This document shows positions 1 to 8,428 of a stretch of 33,797 nt of DNA, piece by piece. The position numbers and the translations under genes were made by a program. Origin of the DNA: Lachnospiraceae bacterium (GTDB lineage Bacteria > Bacillota > Clostridia > Lachnospirales > Lachnospiraceae); NCBI GenBank assembly GCA_016290615.1, contig JAEEUS010000020.1, positions 1 through 33,797 of the forward strand. The letters are read 5' to 3'. The number at the start of each line of letters is the position of its first letter. Position 1 is the stretch's first letter. Under the pieces are notes generated by a model. It made no database searches, was not told the DNA's origin, and saw only the letters and a program-made list of their open reading frames with translations.

Positions 1-995
1 CCAACAGAAATGACGAGATGAGATATCTGACAGATACGCTCAATGAAACTGTCGCGGGAATTCACTCTATCATGGGCAATGTAAGAGGCTTCGGTGATGA
101 TGTTACGGAGTCTGCTAACAAGGTATACGAGTCCAGCGACAACATGAAGGATATCATGCAGAATATCTCTCAGGAACTTGATCAGCTCGCAGACGGTGCA
201 GAACTCCAGGCAAAGGATGCGGATGTATGTGCTCACGAGATGAACGAGTTCTCAGATAAACTTGACGGTGTTGTTAACAGTACAAAGCAGATGGAGGATA
301 CCATCGGCAAGACTCTGGATTCAACACAGCTTGGAAGAACAAAGATATCTTCACTGAATGAAAAGAGTGCGCTGACCACAGAACTGGTACAGCAGCTGAT
401 CGTTGAGATAGAGGACGTTATAAGAAAGACGGATGTTATCAGTAACTTCGTTGAGGTTATAAACGAGATAGCGGATCAGACAAACCTGCTTTCTCTTAAC
501 GCTTCCATTGAAGCGGCAAGAGCAGGCGAGGCCGGAAGAGGATTTGCCGTAGTTGCTGAAGAGATCAGAAAACTTGCTGACGAGTCAATGAAGGCATCTT
601 CACAGATAGACAGTATCCTGGGTGATATCAGAGTAGCAAGTGAAAAGGCTACAGGTTCAGCTAAACGCACTACCGGATATATCAGCGAACAGGGAGAAGC
701 CCTTGAGGATACAACTGAAGTATTTGCCGATATAACAAGATGTGTCGAGGATATGGTAGACGGACTAAACAACATATCCGAAAACATGGAAGTAATGGTA
801 AGAGAAAAAGAGATGATCGTGAACTCTATCACGAGCATTGCATCTGTCAGCGAAGAAACTGCGGCTGTTACAAGGAGTGTAACGGATTCGATTGGATCTC
901 AGCTTGATACGGCGGTTTCACTTGCAGGAGAGGCAGATACTCTAAATGAAAAGGTAAACTCTCTCAGCGAGAGCATGGACCACGTAATATTATAA
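1..995 (+). CDS. Methyl-accepting chemotaxis protein, C-terminal part (5' end outside window)
   Basis: The reading frame is open from base 3, upstream of the first ATG at 18, so this is the C-terminal part of a longer gene and the ATG should not be read as the start. The visible part is the cytoplasmic signalling domain of a chemoreceptor: long heptad-rich helices around the conserved hairpin tip ([20 protein letters not shown], then [18 protein letters not shown]), which contacts CheA and CheW. The opening residues resemble the end of a HAMP linker. Sensor and membrane parts lie outside the window, so the ligand cannot be guessed. The gene ends 19 bases before cinA with no terminator between them, so read-through is likely. 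Confidence 0.93.
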   Translation, partial: NRNDEMRYLTDTLNETVAGIHSIMGNVRGFGDDVTESANKVYESSDNMKDIMQNISQELDQLADGAELQAKDADVCAHEMNEFSDKLDGVVNSTKQMEDTIGKTLDSTQLGRTKISSLNEKSALTTELVQQLIVEIEDVIRKTDVISNFVEVINEIADQTNLLSLNASIEAARAGEAGRGFAVVAEEIRKLADESMKASSQIDSILGDIRVASEKATGSAKRTTGYISEQGEALEDTTEVFADITRCVEDMVDGLNNISENMEVMVREKEMIVNSITSIASVSEETAAVTRSVTDSIGSQLDTAVSLAGEADTLNEKVNSLSESMDHVIL

Positions 996-1014
996 AGACG
1001 GAAGGTAAACAAAG

Positions 1015-2280
1015 ATGATAGTCGAACTGATTTCGGTAGGGACAGAGATACTTCTTGGCAACATAGTAAATACCAATGCCGCGTTTTTATCTGAAGAATG
1101 CGCCAAGCTCGGACTCTCATGTTACTATCAGACTGTTGTCGGTGACAATGAAGAAAGACTTACTCAGACCTTAAAGACAGCTCTTTCAAGATCGGATATA
1201 GTAATTCTGGGAGGAGGCCTCGGGCCTACCCAGGATGACCTGACAAAGGAAGTCGCAGCAAAGGTCTGCAATAAAAAGATGTATCTTGATGAGGATTGCA
1301 AAAAGCACATCGAGGATTATTTTGCAGCCAAGAACATCAAGATACCCGATAATAACTGGAAGCAGGCGATGATACCCGAGGATTCGCAGATACTGCCCAA
1401 TCCCAACGGTACGGCACCCGGTGTCATCATTGAATACGGAGAGCAGAGAGTTGTTCTTCTTCCCGGTCCTCCGAATGAATTAAAGCCGATGTTCAAGGAT
1501 CAGGTTGAACCGTATTTCAGAAACATGCTTCCGCGTACGATCCTTTCTAAGACTGTCAAGATATGCGGAATAGGTGAGAGCAGTGTTGAAAAGCAGGTGG
1601 AGGATCTGATCAATGCTCAGAGCAATCCGACCATAGCTACATATGCAAAGACCGGTGAAGTTCATCTTCGCGTAACGGCATCAGCCGAGGACGAAGCTGC
1701 GGCAAAGAAACTCTTAAAGCCAGTAGTAAAGGAATTAAAGAACAGATTCGGAACATATATATATTCAACGGATGAGAATGTTACTCTTGAAATGGCAATA
1801 GCAGATCTGCTGATCGCCAACAATCTGACGATCTCGACCGTGGAATCCTGTTCGGGAGGCCTGCTGGCCGGAAGACTGATCAATGTTCCCGGAATATCCG
1901 AGACATTCAAAACAGGTTTTGTGACATATTCAAACAAGGCCAAGAGAAAATTTGCGGGTGTCAGAAAGTCATCACTTGAAAAGTACGGCGCCGTAAGCAA
2001 GCAGGTGGCACAGGAAATGGCTGAGGGAATGCATGACGTGAGCAAGGCCGATGTAGTCATATCCACGACAGGAATAGCCGGACCCGACGGCGGAACCGAT
2101 GAGAAGCCTGTCGGACTGGTATATATGTGCTGCTACGTTTGCGGTAGAGTAACTGTAAAGGAATATCATTTCCACGGAAACAGAGCAAAGATAAGAGAAA
2201 CAGCTGTTGCAAACGCTCTCATACTGTTAAGAGAGTGTCTCCTTGAATACTTCAGCGAGAACACATTCGGAAAAGAATAA
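1015..2280 (+). CDS. cinA: CinA family protein (competence/damage-inducible protein A)
   Basis: A 421-residue two-domain protein of the usual CinA length. The N-terminal MoaB/MogA-like molybdopterin-binding fold shows GTEILLGNIVNTNAAFL and GGLGPTQDDLTKE. The C-terminal CinA/PncC domain shows TVESCSGGLLAGRLINVPG and STTGIAGPDGGTDEKPVG. In characterised relatives the C-terminal domain deamidates nicotinamide mononucleotide (NAD recycling) and the N-terminal domain can act as an ADP-ribose pyrophosphatase; which activities remain here cannot be told. GGAAGG at 1000-1005 is a good ribosome site for the ATG. The position just before recA is a well-known Firmicute arrangement. The name reflects history; competence is not implied. 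Confidence 0.95.
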   Translation: MIVELISVGTEILLGNIVNTNAAFLSEECAKLGLSCYYQTVVGDNEERLTQTLKTALSRSDIVILGGGLGPTQDDLTKEVAAKVCNKKMYLDEDCKKHIEDYFAAKNIKIPDNNWKQAMIPEDSQILPNPNGTAPGVIIEYGEQRVVLLPGPPNELKPMFKDQVEPYFRNMLPRTILSKTVKICGIGESSVEKQVEDLINAQSNPTIATYAKTGEVHLRVTASAEDEAAAKKLLKPVVKELKNRFGTYIYSTDENVTLEMAIADLLIANNLTISTVESCSGGLLAGRLINVPGISETFKTGFVTYSNKAKRKFAGVRKSSLEKYGAVSKQVAQEMAEGMHDVSKADVVISTTGIAGPDGGTDEKPVGLVYMCCYVCGRVTVKEYHFHGNRAKIRETAVANALILLRECLLEYFSENTFGKE

Positions 2281-2292
2281 ATGAGTTAAAAA

Positions 2293-2329
2293 ATATTCGC
2301 ATGGGCATTTTGTGTGTTCATGCGAATAT
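2293..2329 (+). terminator. Possible terminator or regulatory hairpin after cinA
   Basis: A perfect 11-bp inverted repeat (ATATTCGCATG at 2293-2303 and CATGCGAATAT at 2319-2329) encloses a 15-base loop, starting 12 bases after the cinA stop. The 3' arm is not followed directly by a T run; TTTTT comes 12 bases later at 2342. It is therefore a weak rho-independent terminator at best. It separates cinA from the recA promoter, where termination would make sense. Confidence 0.45.
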
Positions 2330-2419
2330 CTGAGTAACAGAGTTTTTATTTCAAAAACTTTTCAAAAGGGAGATAAAACGGACTATTAAAAATATATTTT
2401 TATATATGTAAACTACGTG

Positions 2420-2448
2420 TTGACAAATACGAACATATGTTTTAATAT
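2420..2448 (+). promoter_or_regulatory. recA promoter (SigA type)
   Basis: TTGACA at 2420-2425, a 17-base spacer and TATAAT-like TAATAT at 2443-2448 form a strong vegetative promoter. Transcription should begin near 2455, giving a leader of about 55 bases before the recA ATG. Two LexA-type boxes overlap the spacer and the start point, so the promoter should be repressed until SOS induction. Confidence 0.85.
2431..2442. promoter_or_regulatory. LexA (SOS) box 1, upstream of recA
   Basis: GAACATATGTTT fits the Gram-positive SOS consensus GAAC-N4-GTTC except for the last base, and is preceded by C as in the CGAAC form. It lies between the -35 and -10 elements. LexA bound here would block RNA polymerase. 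Its centre is 26 bp from the centre of the second box. Confidence 0.72.
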
Positions 2449-2456
2449 ACATATCA

Positions 2457-2468
2457 GAACATACGTTC
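2457..2468. promoter_or_regulatory. LexA (SOS) box 2, at the recA transcription start
   Basis: GAACATACGTTC is an exact match to GAAC-N4-GTTC, the Firmicute LexA half-site pattern. It covers the predicted transcription start just downstream of the -10 element. It is the better of the two boxes and probably the main operator. Confidence 0.85.
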
Positions 2469-2508
2469 AAAAATGTCGTGCTTTTTAGACTATATAAGGA
2501 GACAGATT

Positions 2509-3543
2509 ATGGAAAGAGAAGAAAAATTAAAAGCATTGGATGCGGCTATAGCACATATTGAGAAACAGTACGGCAAAGGGGCTGTCATGAAACTGGGAGA
2601 TCCTGCTTCTCAGATGAATGTTGAGACAATACCTACAGGATCTTTAAGTCTTGATATAGCACTCGGACTTGGCGGCATACCCAAGGGACGTATAGTCGAG
2701 ATATACGGTCCGGAATCATCCGGCAAAACAACAGTTACACTCCATATGATAGCGGAGGTTCAAAAGCGCGGCGGTATCGCAGGCTTTATCGATGCCGAGC
2801 ATGCTCTTGATCCTACATATGCTAAAAATATCGGAGTTGATATAGATGATCTTTATATCTCACAGCCTGATAACGGTGAACAGGCTCTTGAGATAACCGA
2901 GACCATGGTGCGTTCAGGCGCTGTAGACATCGTTGTAGTTGACTCTGTTGCCGCACTTGTTCCGAAGGCTGAGATAGACGGTGATATGGGAGATTCACAT
3001 GTCGGCTTACAGGCAAGACTCATGTCACAGGCCCTCAGAAAGCTCACTGCTGTAATAAGCAAGTCAAACTGCACAGTTATATTTATCAACCAGCTTCGTG
3101 AAAAAGTCGGTGTAATGTTTGGTAATCCCGAGACAACAACAGGCGGTAGAGCACTTAAGTTCTATTCGTCAGTGAGACTTGATGTAAGACGTATCGAATC
3201 TCTTAAGTCTGGTGGTGAAGTGATCGGTAACAGAACAAGAGTAAAGGTCGTAAAGAACAAGATCGCTCCTCCTTTCAAGGAAGCAGAGTTTGATATAATG
3301 TTCGGCAAGGGTATCTCAAAAGTCGGAGATATCGTTGATCTTGCTTCAAATCTCGAGATCATTAACAAGAGCGGAGCATGGTATGCATATCAGGGCAACA
3401 AGATCGGACAGGGACGTGAGAATACAAAGCTCTATCTTGAAGAGCATCCTGATATCTGCCAGGAGATCGAGAACAAAGTAAGAGATCACTACAAATTTGA
3501 AGGATCTAGTGAAGAAGAGGTTACAAAAGAATCTGAGGATTGA
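2509..3543 (+). CDS. recA: RecA recombinase
   Basis: RecA binds single-stranded DNA, carries out ATP-dependent strand exchange and triggers LexA self-cleavage. The Walker A site GPESSGKT is at residues 67-74, almost as in E. coli; the L2 loop region [18 protein letters not shown] and an acidic C-terminus are also present. An in-frame ATG at 2473 would add 12 residues, but it lies only about 18 bases from the predicted transcription start. The ATG at 2509 has AAGGAG at 2496-2501, seven bases away, and gives the typical family N-terminus ([17 protein letters not shown]). The protein is then 344 residues, the normal length. recX follows directly. Confidence 0.98.
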   Translation: MEREEKLKALDAAIAHIEKQYGKGAVMKLGDPASQMNVETIPTGSLSLDIALGLGGIPKGRIVEIYGPESSGKTTVTLHMIAEVQKRGGIAGFIDAEHALDPTYAKNIGVDIDDLYISQPDNGEQALEITETMVRSGAVDIVVVDSVAALVPKAEIDGDMGDSHVGLQARLMSQALRKLTAVISKSNCTVIFINQLREKVGVMFGNPETTTGGRALKFYSSVRLDVRRIESLKSGGEVIGNRTRVKVVKNKIAPPFKEAEFDIMFGKGISKVGDIVDLASNLEIINKSGAWYAYQGNKIGQGRENTKLYLEEHPDICQEIENKVRDHYKFEGSSEEEVTKESED

Positions 3544-3548
3544 GAAGT

Positions 3549-4163
3549 ATGATCATTACTGATATCACAGAACTTTCAAAATCCAAATATAAGATATTTA
3601 TTGATAATGAGTTCGCCTTTGTTTTATACAAAGGCGAACTTCGTCAATATGGGATAAAGAAAGATGAAGAGATAAAAAAAGATATATATGACGAGATCGT
3701 TTCAAAGGTCATTCCCAAAAGAGCAAAGCTAAGAGCCATGCATCTGTTAGAAAAGAGGCCTTATACCGAGCGGGATATGAGAAACAAGCTAAAGGAAGGG
3801 CTGTATGATCAGGATTCGATAGATGAGGCTATAGATTATCTAAAAAGCTTTGGCTACATAGATGATCATGCATATGCGACTCAGTATATAGATACATATA
3901 CACAGAACAGATCTGCAAGACGTCTTGAGCAGGACCTTATGAAAAAAGGTATAAACAAGGATGTGATCAGCGAAGTTTTAGCTATAAAACGTGATGAGGG
4001 TGAACTTGGAGACGAAGAGAGCATGATTAGGAGCCTGCTCGAAAAAAGAGGCTTTGATCCTGAAAATTCAGACAGCAAAACCATAGCTAAAAATGTACGG
4101 TTTTTATACCAGAAAGGATTCGCTCCGGAGACTATTGCCAGAGTCATGAGACAGGATTTTTAA
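3549..4163 (+). CDS. recX: Regulatory protein RecX
   Basis: RecX binds RecA filaments and modulates RecA activity. The protein is made of three-helix repeats; segments such as KRPYTERDMRNKLKEGLYDQD with IDEAIDYLKSFGYIDDHAYA are typical of the family. A TTG at 3540 would overlap the recA stop, but it has no spacing from the GAGG at 3535-3538. The ATG at 3549 fits that site, so a 204-residue product is preferred. It is adjacent to recA, so it should share the SOS-regulated transcript and be translationally linked. Confidence in the family is high; the exact start is less certain. Confidence 0.92.
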   Translation: MIITDITELSKSKYKIFIDNEFAFVLYKGELRQYGIKKDEEIKKDIYDEIVSKVIPKRAKLRAMHLLEKRPYTERDMRNKLKEGLYDQDSIDEAIDYLKSFGYIDDHAYATQYIDTYTQNRSARRLEQDLMKKGINKDVISEVLAIKRDEGELGDEESMIRSLLEKRGFDPENSDSKTIAKNVRFLYQKGFAPETIARVMRQDF

Positions 4164-4164
4164 C

Positions 4165-4193
4165 TTGACATAAGTTGGCGTTTCATATAGAAT
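4165..4193 (+). promoter_or_regulatory. Promoter of rny
   Basis: TTGACA at 4165-4170, starting two bases after the recX stop, is followed after 17 bases by TAGAAT at 4188-4193. This gives rny its own constitutive-looking promoter and a leader of about 80 bases. No terminator is visible between recX and this promoter. Confidence 0.72.
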
Positions 4194-4264
4194 TGATTTG
4201 TTGTAGATTGCTAAAAGAGGGTTTAACAGCCTTTTGGTATGATACATAAAATTAAATAAGAAAT

Positions 4265-4277
4265 AGGAGGTGCTCCT
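4265..4277 (+). promoter_or_regulatory. Self-complementary ribosome binding site of rny
   Basis: The sequence AGGAG-GTG-CTCCT contains the Shine-Dalgarno core (AGGAGG, 4265-4270) and a 5-bp complement to it, with a 3-base loop, ending three bases before the ATG at 4281. When folded, the ribosome site would be hidden. The stem is short and GC-moderate, so it may be only a weak brake or chance. Confidence 0.55.
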
Positions 4278-4280
4278 GAC

Positions 4281-5837
4281 ATGCAGATGGCATTAGCTAT
4301 AGCACTCGCTGTCGTGGCAACTCTTGTGATCGTTGCTCCCGTTACTTATCTGATAACATCAAATTATCAGAAAAAGAGCGCAGATTCCAAGATCAGCAAA
4401 GCTGAGGAACAGGCAAGAGCAATTATCGATGAAGCTGTAGTAGCGGCTGAAACAAAGAAACGTGAAGGCTTGCTTGAGATCAAGGAAGAATCTATCAAGG
4501 CTAAGAATGAGCTTGATAAGGAGATAAAGGATCGTCGTAGCGAGATTCAGCGTAACGAGCGTCGTATACAGCAGAAAGAAGAGAACATCGATCGCAAGAC
4601 AGAGGCCATTGAGAAAAAGGAAGCTTCTCTGAATGCTAAGGAAGAAAGCCTTAACAAGCAGAAAGAAGTTATTTCCAAGCTTAATGAAGAACGCTTGCAG
4701 GAACTGGAAAGAATCTCAGGTTTGACCTCCGACCAGGCAAAAGATTATCTACTGAAAATTGTTGAAGAAGATGTCAAGCACGAGACAGCCGTCATGATAA
4801 AAGAGATGGAAAGTCGTGCTAAGGAAGAAGCTGATAAAAAGGCTAAGGAATATGTTGTCAATGCTATTCAGCGTTGTGCAGCCGATCATGTATCGGAGAC
4901 GACAATCTCTGTAGTTCAGCTTCCGAATGATGAGATGAAAGGAAGGATCATCGGTAGAGAAGGTAGAAATATCAGAACTATCGAGACGCTCACAGGTGTC
5001 GATCTTATCATAGATGATACACCCGAAGCGGTTATCTTATCAGGATTTGATCCTATCAGAAGAGAGGTTGCCCGTATAGCTCTCGAAAAACTAATCGTTG
5101 ACGGGCGTATTCATCCGGCAAGGATCGAAGAAATGGTTGAGAAGGCTCAGCGTGAAGTTGAGGTCATGATCAAGGAAGAGGGTGAAGCCGCAGTACTTGA
5201 AGTAGGCGTTCACGGTATTCATCCCGAACTTATCAAGCTTCTCGGCAGGATGAAGTTTAGAACAAGTTACGGCCAGAATGCACTCAAGCATTCGATTGAG
5301 GTCGCTCAGCTGTCAGGTCTTCTGGCAAGCGAGATGGGACTTGATGTACGTATGGCTAAGAGAGCCGGTCTGTTGCATGATATCGGTAAATCCGTGGATC
5401 ACGAGATGGAAGGATCACATGTACAGATTGGTACAGACCTTTGTAAGAAATATAAAGAGTCGGCTCTTATTATCAATGCCGTAGAGGCTCACCACGGTGA
5501 TGTTGAACCTCAGAGTCTGATCGCATGTATTGTTCAGGCTGCAGATGCGATAAGCGCTGCAAGACCGGGAGCAAGACGTGAGACCCTTGAAACATACACA
5601 ACAAGACTTCGTCAATTAGAAGAAATAGCTAACAATTTCAAAGGTGTAGACAAATCATTTGCTATCCAGGCAGGTCGTGAGATTCGTGTTATGGTAGTTC
5701 CAGAGCAGATTACCGATTCTGATATGGTATTGCTTGCTAGAGATATTTCAAAGCAGATCGAGGCAGAGCTTCAGTATCCTGGTCAGATCAAGGTAAATGT
5801 TATACGTGAAAGCCGTGTAACAGATTATGCAAAATAA
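4281..5837 (+). CDS. rny: Ribonuclease Y
   Basis: A membrane-anchored endoribonuclease that starts bulk mRNA decay in many Firmicutes. At 518 residues it has the family length and layout: an N-terminal transmembrane helix (about 3-26), a long charged coiled coil (about 35-190), a KH RNA-binding domain with [19 protein letters not shown] (G225 region), and an HD metal-dependent phosphohydrolase domain whose HD pair is H366-D367 in [12 protein letters not shown]. It sits between recX and a signalling cluster, with its own promoter and a strong terminator after it, so it is probably monocistronic. The ribosome site can fold into a small hairpin. Confidence 0.97.
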   Translation: MQMALAIALAVVATLVIVAPVTYLITSNYQKKSADSKISKAEEQARAIIDEAVVAAETKKREGLLEIKEESIKAKNELDKEIKDRRSEIQRNERRIQQKEENIDRKTEAIEKKEASLNAKEESLNKQKEVISKLNEERLQELERISGLTSDQAKDYLLKIVEEDVKHETAVMIKEMESRAKEEADKKAKEYVVNAIQRCAADHVSETTISVVQLPNDEMKGRIIGREGRNIRTIETLTGVDLIIDDTPEAVILSGFDPIRREVARIALEKLIVDGRIHPARIEEMVEKAQREVEVMIKEEGEAAVLEVGVHGIHPELIKLLGRMKFRTSYGQNALKHSIEVAQLSGLLASEMGLDVRMAKRAGLLHDIGKSVDHEMEGSHVQIGTDLCKKYKESALIINAVEAHHGDVEPQSLIACIVQAADAISAARPGARRETLETYTTRLRQLEEIANNFKGVDKSFAIQAGREIRVMVVPEQITDSDMVLLARDISKQIEAELQYPGQIKVNVIRESRVTDYAK

Positions 5838-5851
5838 TGATTGCAGTTATG

Positions 5852-5879
5852 AGAGAGAGTCAGTCGACTCTCTCTTTTT
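5852..5879 (+). terminator. Rho-independent terminator after rny
   Basis: AGAGAGAGTC (5852-5861) pairs with GACTCTCTCT (5866-5875) across a 4-base loop, followed by a T run to 5879. It lies 15 bases after the rny stop and isolates rny from the signalling genes. Confidence 0.9.
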
Positions 5880-5896
5880 GTATGCATTAAATTGGC

Positions 5897-5925
5897 TTGA
5901 TGACGTCAAAAATTAACGATATAAT
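5897..5925 (+). promoter_or_regulatory. Promoter of the signalling cluster
   Basis: TTGATG at 5897-5902, 17 bases, then a perfect TATAAT at 5920-5925. The spacer starts within an 8-bp palindrome, TGACGTCA (5901-5908), which could be an operator but is short enough to be chance. GGAGG at 5933-5937 then serves the first gene. Confidence 0.75.
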
Positions 5926-5946
5926 TGAAAGTGGAGGATTGTAGAT

Positions 5947-6321
5947 ATGAGAAAAAGAATACTGATCATTGATGATTCCGAGATAGACAGAGAGATACTC
6001 TCATGTATCTTAAGCATAGATGATTATGATATCGACACCGCTGAAAACGGATATCTCGGATTAGAGAAGATACTCAGGTCAACCAGACCGATCGACTGTA
6101 TAATTCTTGACCTTCATATGCCGATAATGAACGGCTTTAGTGTCTTGGAGATCATGAAGCAGAATGAAGTTAAGAATATACCGGTAGTTATTATGACTGC
6201 CGAAAGCACCAGTGAGAATCTCATGAAGACATTTCCGTACAATATTGCAGATTTTATCTGCAAGCCATATGAGCCAGAGCTGATCCTAATGAGATTGAGG
6301 AATGTATTGAAGGATAGATAG
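5947..6321 (+). CDS. Stand-alone response regulator receiver protein
   Basis: A 124-residue single receiver (REC) domain with no output domain, like CheY or Spo0F. The acidic pocket is D9-D10, the phospho-acceptor is D55 in ILDLHMP, the switch threonine is T84 and the conserved lysine is K106 in CKPY. All the residues needed for phosphorylation are present. The ATG has GGAGG nine bases upstream. It is the first gene of a cluster that also encodes a receiver-EAL protein, an HPt protein and a hybrid kinase, so it may be a phosphate carrier or sink in that relay, or act on a motor or enzyme by direct binding. The partner is inferred from position only. Confidence 0.9.
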   Translation: MRKRILIIDDSEIDREILSCILSIDDYDIDTAENGYLGLEKILRSTRPIDCIILDLHMPIMNGFSVLEIMKQNEVKNIPVVIMTAESTSENLMKTFPYNIADFICKPYEPELILMRLRNVLKDR

Positions 6322-6345
6322 GACAGTTTTTTGAAGGTGCGGAAC

Positions 6346-8073
6346 ATGAATAATGCGATTATTTCAACGGATGATTTTTTAACAAAACAGCTGAGTATGA
6401 AAAGAAGAGTCCTGATAGTTGATGATGAAGAGATCAACAGACTCATGCTTAAGAATACTCTTGACGATGACTATACCGTTTTGCTTGCACAAAACGGCAG
6501 AGAGGCATATGACATCGTAAAAAACGAGAACGGAAGGCTTTCACTTATCCTGTTGGATCTTCATATGCCTGTCATGGACGGATATGAATTTTATGAACTT
6601 CTGCAAAAGGATAAGGAGTTTGCAAAGATCCCGGTAATAGTTCTAACATCGGAAAAAGAAGCCGAAGTAAAGAGCTTAAAGATGGGTGTGGCGGATTTCA
6701 TTCCCAAACCCTATGATGTGCCGGAAGTTATTCATGCACGTATAGACAGGATCATACAGCTGTACGAGGACAAGAATATAATAACCTCAACACAGTTTGA
6801 TCCGCTTACGGGACTTTTTAACAGAGAATACTTTTTGGAGTATTCCACGATCTTTGATCAGTACTATCCGGATTATGCAAAGGATGTGATAGCTCTTAAC
6901 TTCAACAGATTTCATGTAATAAATGCGGTACATGGAAGAGAATTCGGAGACAGCATATTAGCGGCCATAGGAAAAGCTATCAAAGAGTATGTAGATTCTT
7001 CAAAAGGACTTGCATGCCGTTACAGTGCAGATCTGTTTTATCTTTATATTAAGAGCGCAGATCATGCGGATGCGCTGTACAGTTTGATAAATGATACACT
7101 TAACAACCTTTTGGGAATTTCGGATACGCGTGTAAGGATCGGCATATTTAAGAATGCGGATTCGGAACCTGATCTAAGAAAAAGATTTGATCAGGCCCTT
7201 CTTGCATGCAACAGCATTAGAAGGAATTATAACCTGCATATAGCTTATTACGATGATAAGATCAGGGAAAAGGAACGCTTTGAAGAGATACTTATCAGAG
7301 AGCTTGACAGAGCTTTGGAGGAAGAACAGTTCAAGGTATTCTATCAGCCCAAATATTCAATCCAGGCTGACAAGCCTGTGCTTAGCAGTGCCGAGGCACT
7401 TATAAGATGGGAACATCCAAAGCTTGGAATGATAAGCCCCGGTGCTTTCATACCGCTGTTCGAGAATAACGGTCTCATAGGAAAAGTCGATCGCTTTGTA
7501 TGGAGACATGCTGCTGAACAGATAGCTGAATGGAAGAAAAAATATGGAAAAACTATTCCTGTTTCCGTCAATGTATCAAGGATCGATATAATGAACGAAG
7601 GACTGACAGATGAACTGAAGGAGATCGTGGCAAATGCCGGTATCAGTCCGAAGGAATACTTTTTAGAGGTTACAGAGTCTGCATATACGGACAATCAGTC
7701 TGATATCTTCAGTATAGTCGAAGGCCTCAGAAAAGAAGGATTTACCATCGAGATGGATGACTTCGGTACAGGATATTCATCGCTCAACATGCTAACGAAT
7801 CTGCCGTTTGATGTGTTGAAGCTTGATATGGTGTTTGTAAGAAATATACATACAGACACAAGAGCAAAGAAACTGGTTGAGTTCATTCTTGATATCGCTA
7901 AATACCTGAATGTCAGGATAATAGCTGAAGGCGTTGAATGCAAAGAGCAATATGAGATATTAAAGGAACTCGGATGTGACGTAATACAGGGATACTATTT
8001 CTCAAAACCTGTTGATTCAAATGATTTTGAGAGATTCATAGAAGAAGGAATGACTGCGGAGGTGAAACAATGA
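6346..8073 (+). CDS. Receiver-GGDEF(degenerate)-EAL protein, probable c-di-GMP phosphodiesterase
   Basis: A 575-residue regulator with three domains. The N-terminal REC (about 18-140) has VDDEE and phospho-acceptor D71 in LDLHMPVMDG. The central GGDEF-like domain begins with FDPLTGLFNREYF, but the signature is SADLF (about 227-231), so cyclase activity is unlikely. The C-terminal EAL domain keeps EALIRW (E350), LEVTES, DDFGTG (D471-D472), LKLD, IIAEGVE and QGYYFSKP, so c-di-GMP hydrolysis is expected. The ATG at 6346 with GAAGG at 6333-6337 is preferred over an in-frame TTG at 6331 or GTG at 6337. Phosphorylation of the REC domain probably sets phosphodiesterase activity. It overlaps the HPt gene by 4 bases. 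Confidence 0.92.
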   Translation: MNNAIISTDDFLTKQLSMKRRVLIVDDEEINRLMLKNTLDDDYTVLLAQNGREAYDIVKNENGRLSLILLDLHMPVMDGYEFYELLQKDKEFAKIPVIVLTSEKEAEVKSLKMGVADFIPKPYDVPEVIHARIDRIIQLYEDKNIITSTQFDPLTGLFNREYFLEYSTIFDQYYPDYAKDVIALNFNRFHVINAVHGREFGDSILAAIGKAIKEYVDSSKGLACRYSADLFYLYIKSADHADALYSLINDTLNNLLGISDTRVRIGIFKNADSEPDLRKRFDQALLACNSIRRNYNLHIAYYDDKIREKERFEEILIRELDRALEEEQFKVFYQPKYSIQADKPVLSSAEALIRWEHPKLGMISPGAFIPLFENNGLIGKVDRFVWRHAAEQIAEWKKKYGKTIPVSVNVSRIDIMNEGLTDELKEIVANAGISPKEYFLEVTESAYTDNQSDIFSIVEGLRKEGFTIEMDDFGTGYSSLNMLTNLPFDVLKLDMVFVRNIHTDTRAKKLVEFILDIAKYLNVRIIAEGVECKEQYEILKELGCDVIQGYYFSKPVDSNDFERFIEEGMTAEVKQ

Positions 8074-8402
8074 CTATAGAACAACTTAAGGAACTTGGAG
8101 CAGATACTGAACAGGGACTTGCAAGATGCGGCAATAACGAGGCATTTTACTTAAGACTTGTAGGGATGGCTCTTGAACCGAAGACTTTTGAAGAACTCGA
8201 GAGCAAGATAAATGAAAACAAGCTTACCGAAGCTTTTGAGGCGGCACATGCTCTTAAGGGCGTGCTTTCCAATCTGTCTTTAACACCCATATATGAGCCG
8301 GTCTATGAGATCACGGAACTCTTAAGGAACAGACAGGAGACTGATTACAGTGAGCTTCTTGAAAAGATAATGGAAGAAAGAAAGAGATTTGCAGACCTGT
8401 AG
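8070..8402 (+). CDS. Histidine phosphotransfer (HPt) domain protein
   Basis: A 110-residue helical protein whose centre, EAAHALKGVLSNLSL, is the HPt signature with phospho-acceptor H60 and the usual K63-G64. HPt proteins move phosphate between receiver domains in multistep relays. The ATG overlaps the TGA of the phosphodiesterase gene (ATGA), with GGAGG at 8058-8062 inside that gene, so the two are translationally coupled. The next gene is a hybrid kinase ending in two receivers and lacking its own HPt domain, which makes this protein its likely partner. Confidence 0.85.
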   Translation: MTIEQLKELGADTEQGLARCGNNEAFYLRLVGMALEPKTFEELESKINENKLTEAFEAAHALKGVLSNLSLTPIYEPVYEITELLRNRQETDYSELLEKIMEERKRFADL

Positions 8403-8428
8403 TATCATGTCTGACCTGTGAGGTATAT

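Noticed and set aside
476-838. Minus-strand open frame across the chemoreceptor gene
   Set aside because: It lies wholly within a well-supported coding region and gives a Ser-rich product without any recognisable motif, a typical shadow frame.
2473-2508. Upstream in-frame ATG of recA adding 12 residues
   Set aside because: It begins only a few bases after the second LexA box with no ribosome site, while the ATG at 2509 has AAGGAG at ideal spacing and gives the family N-terminus.
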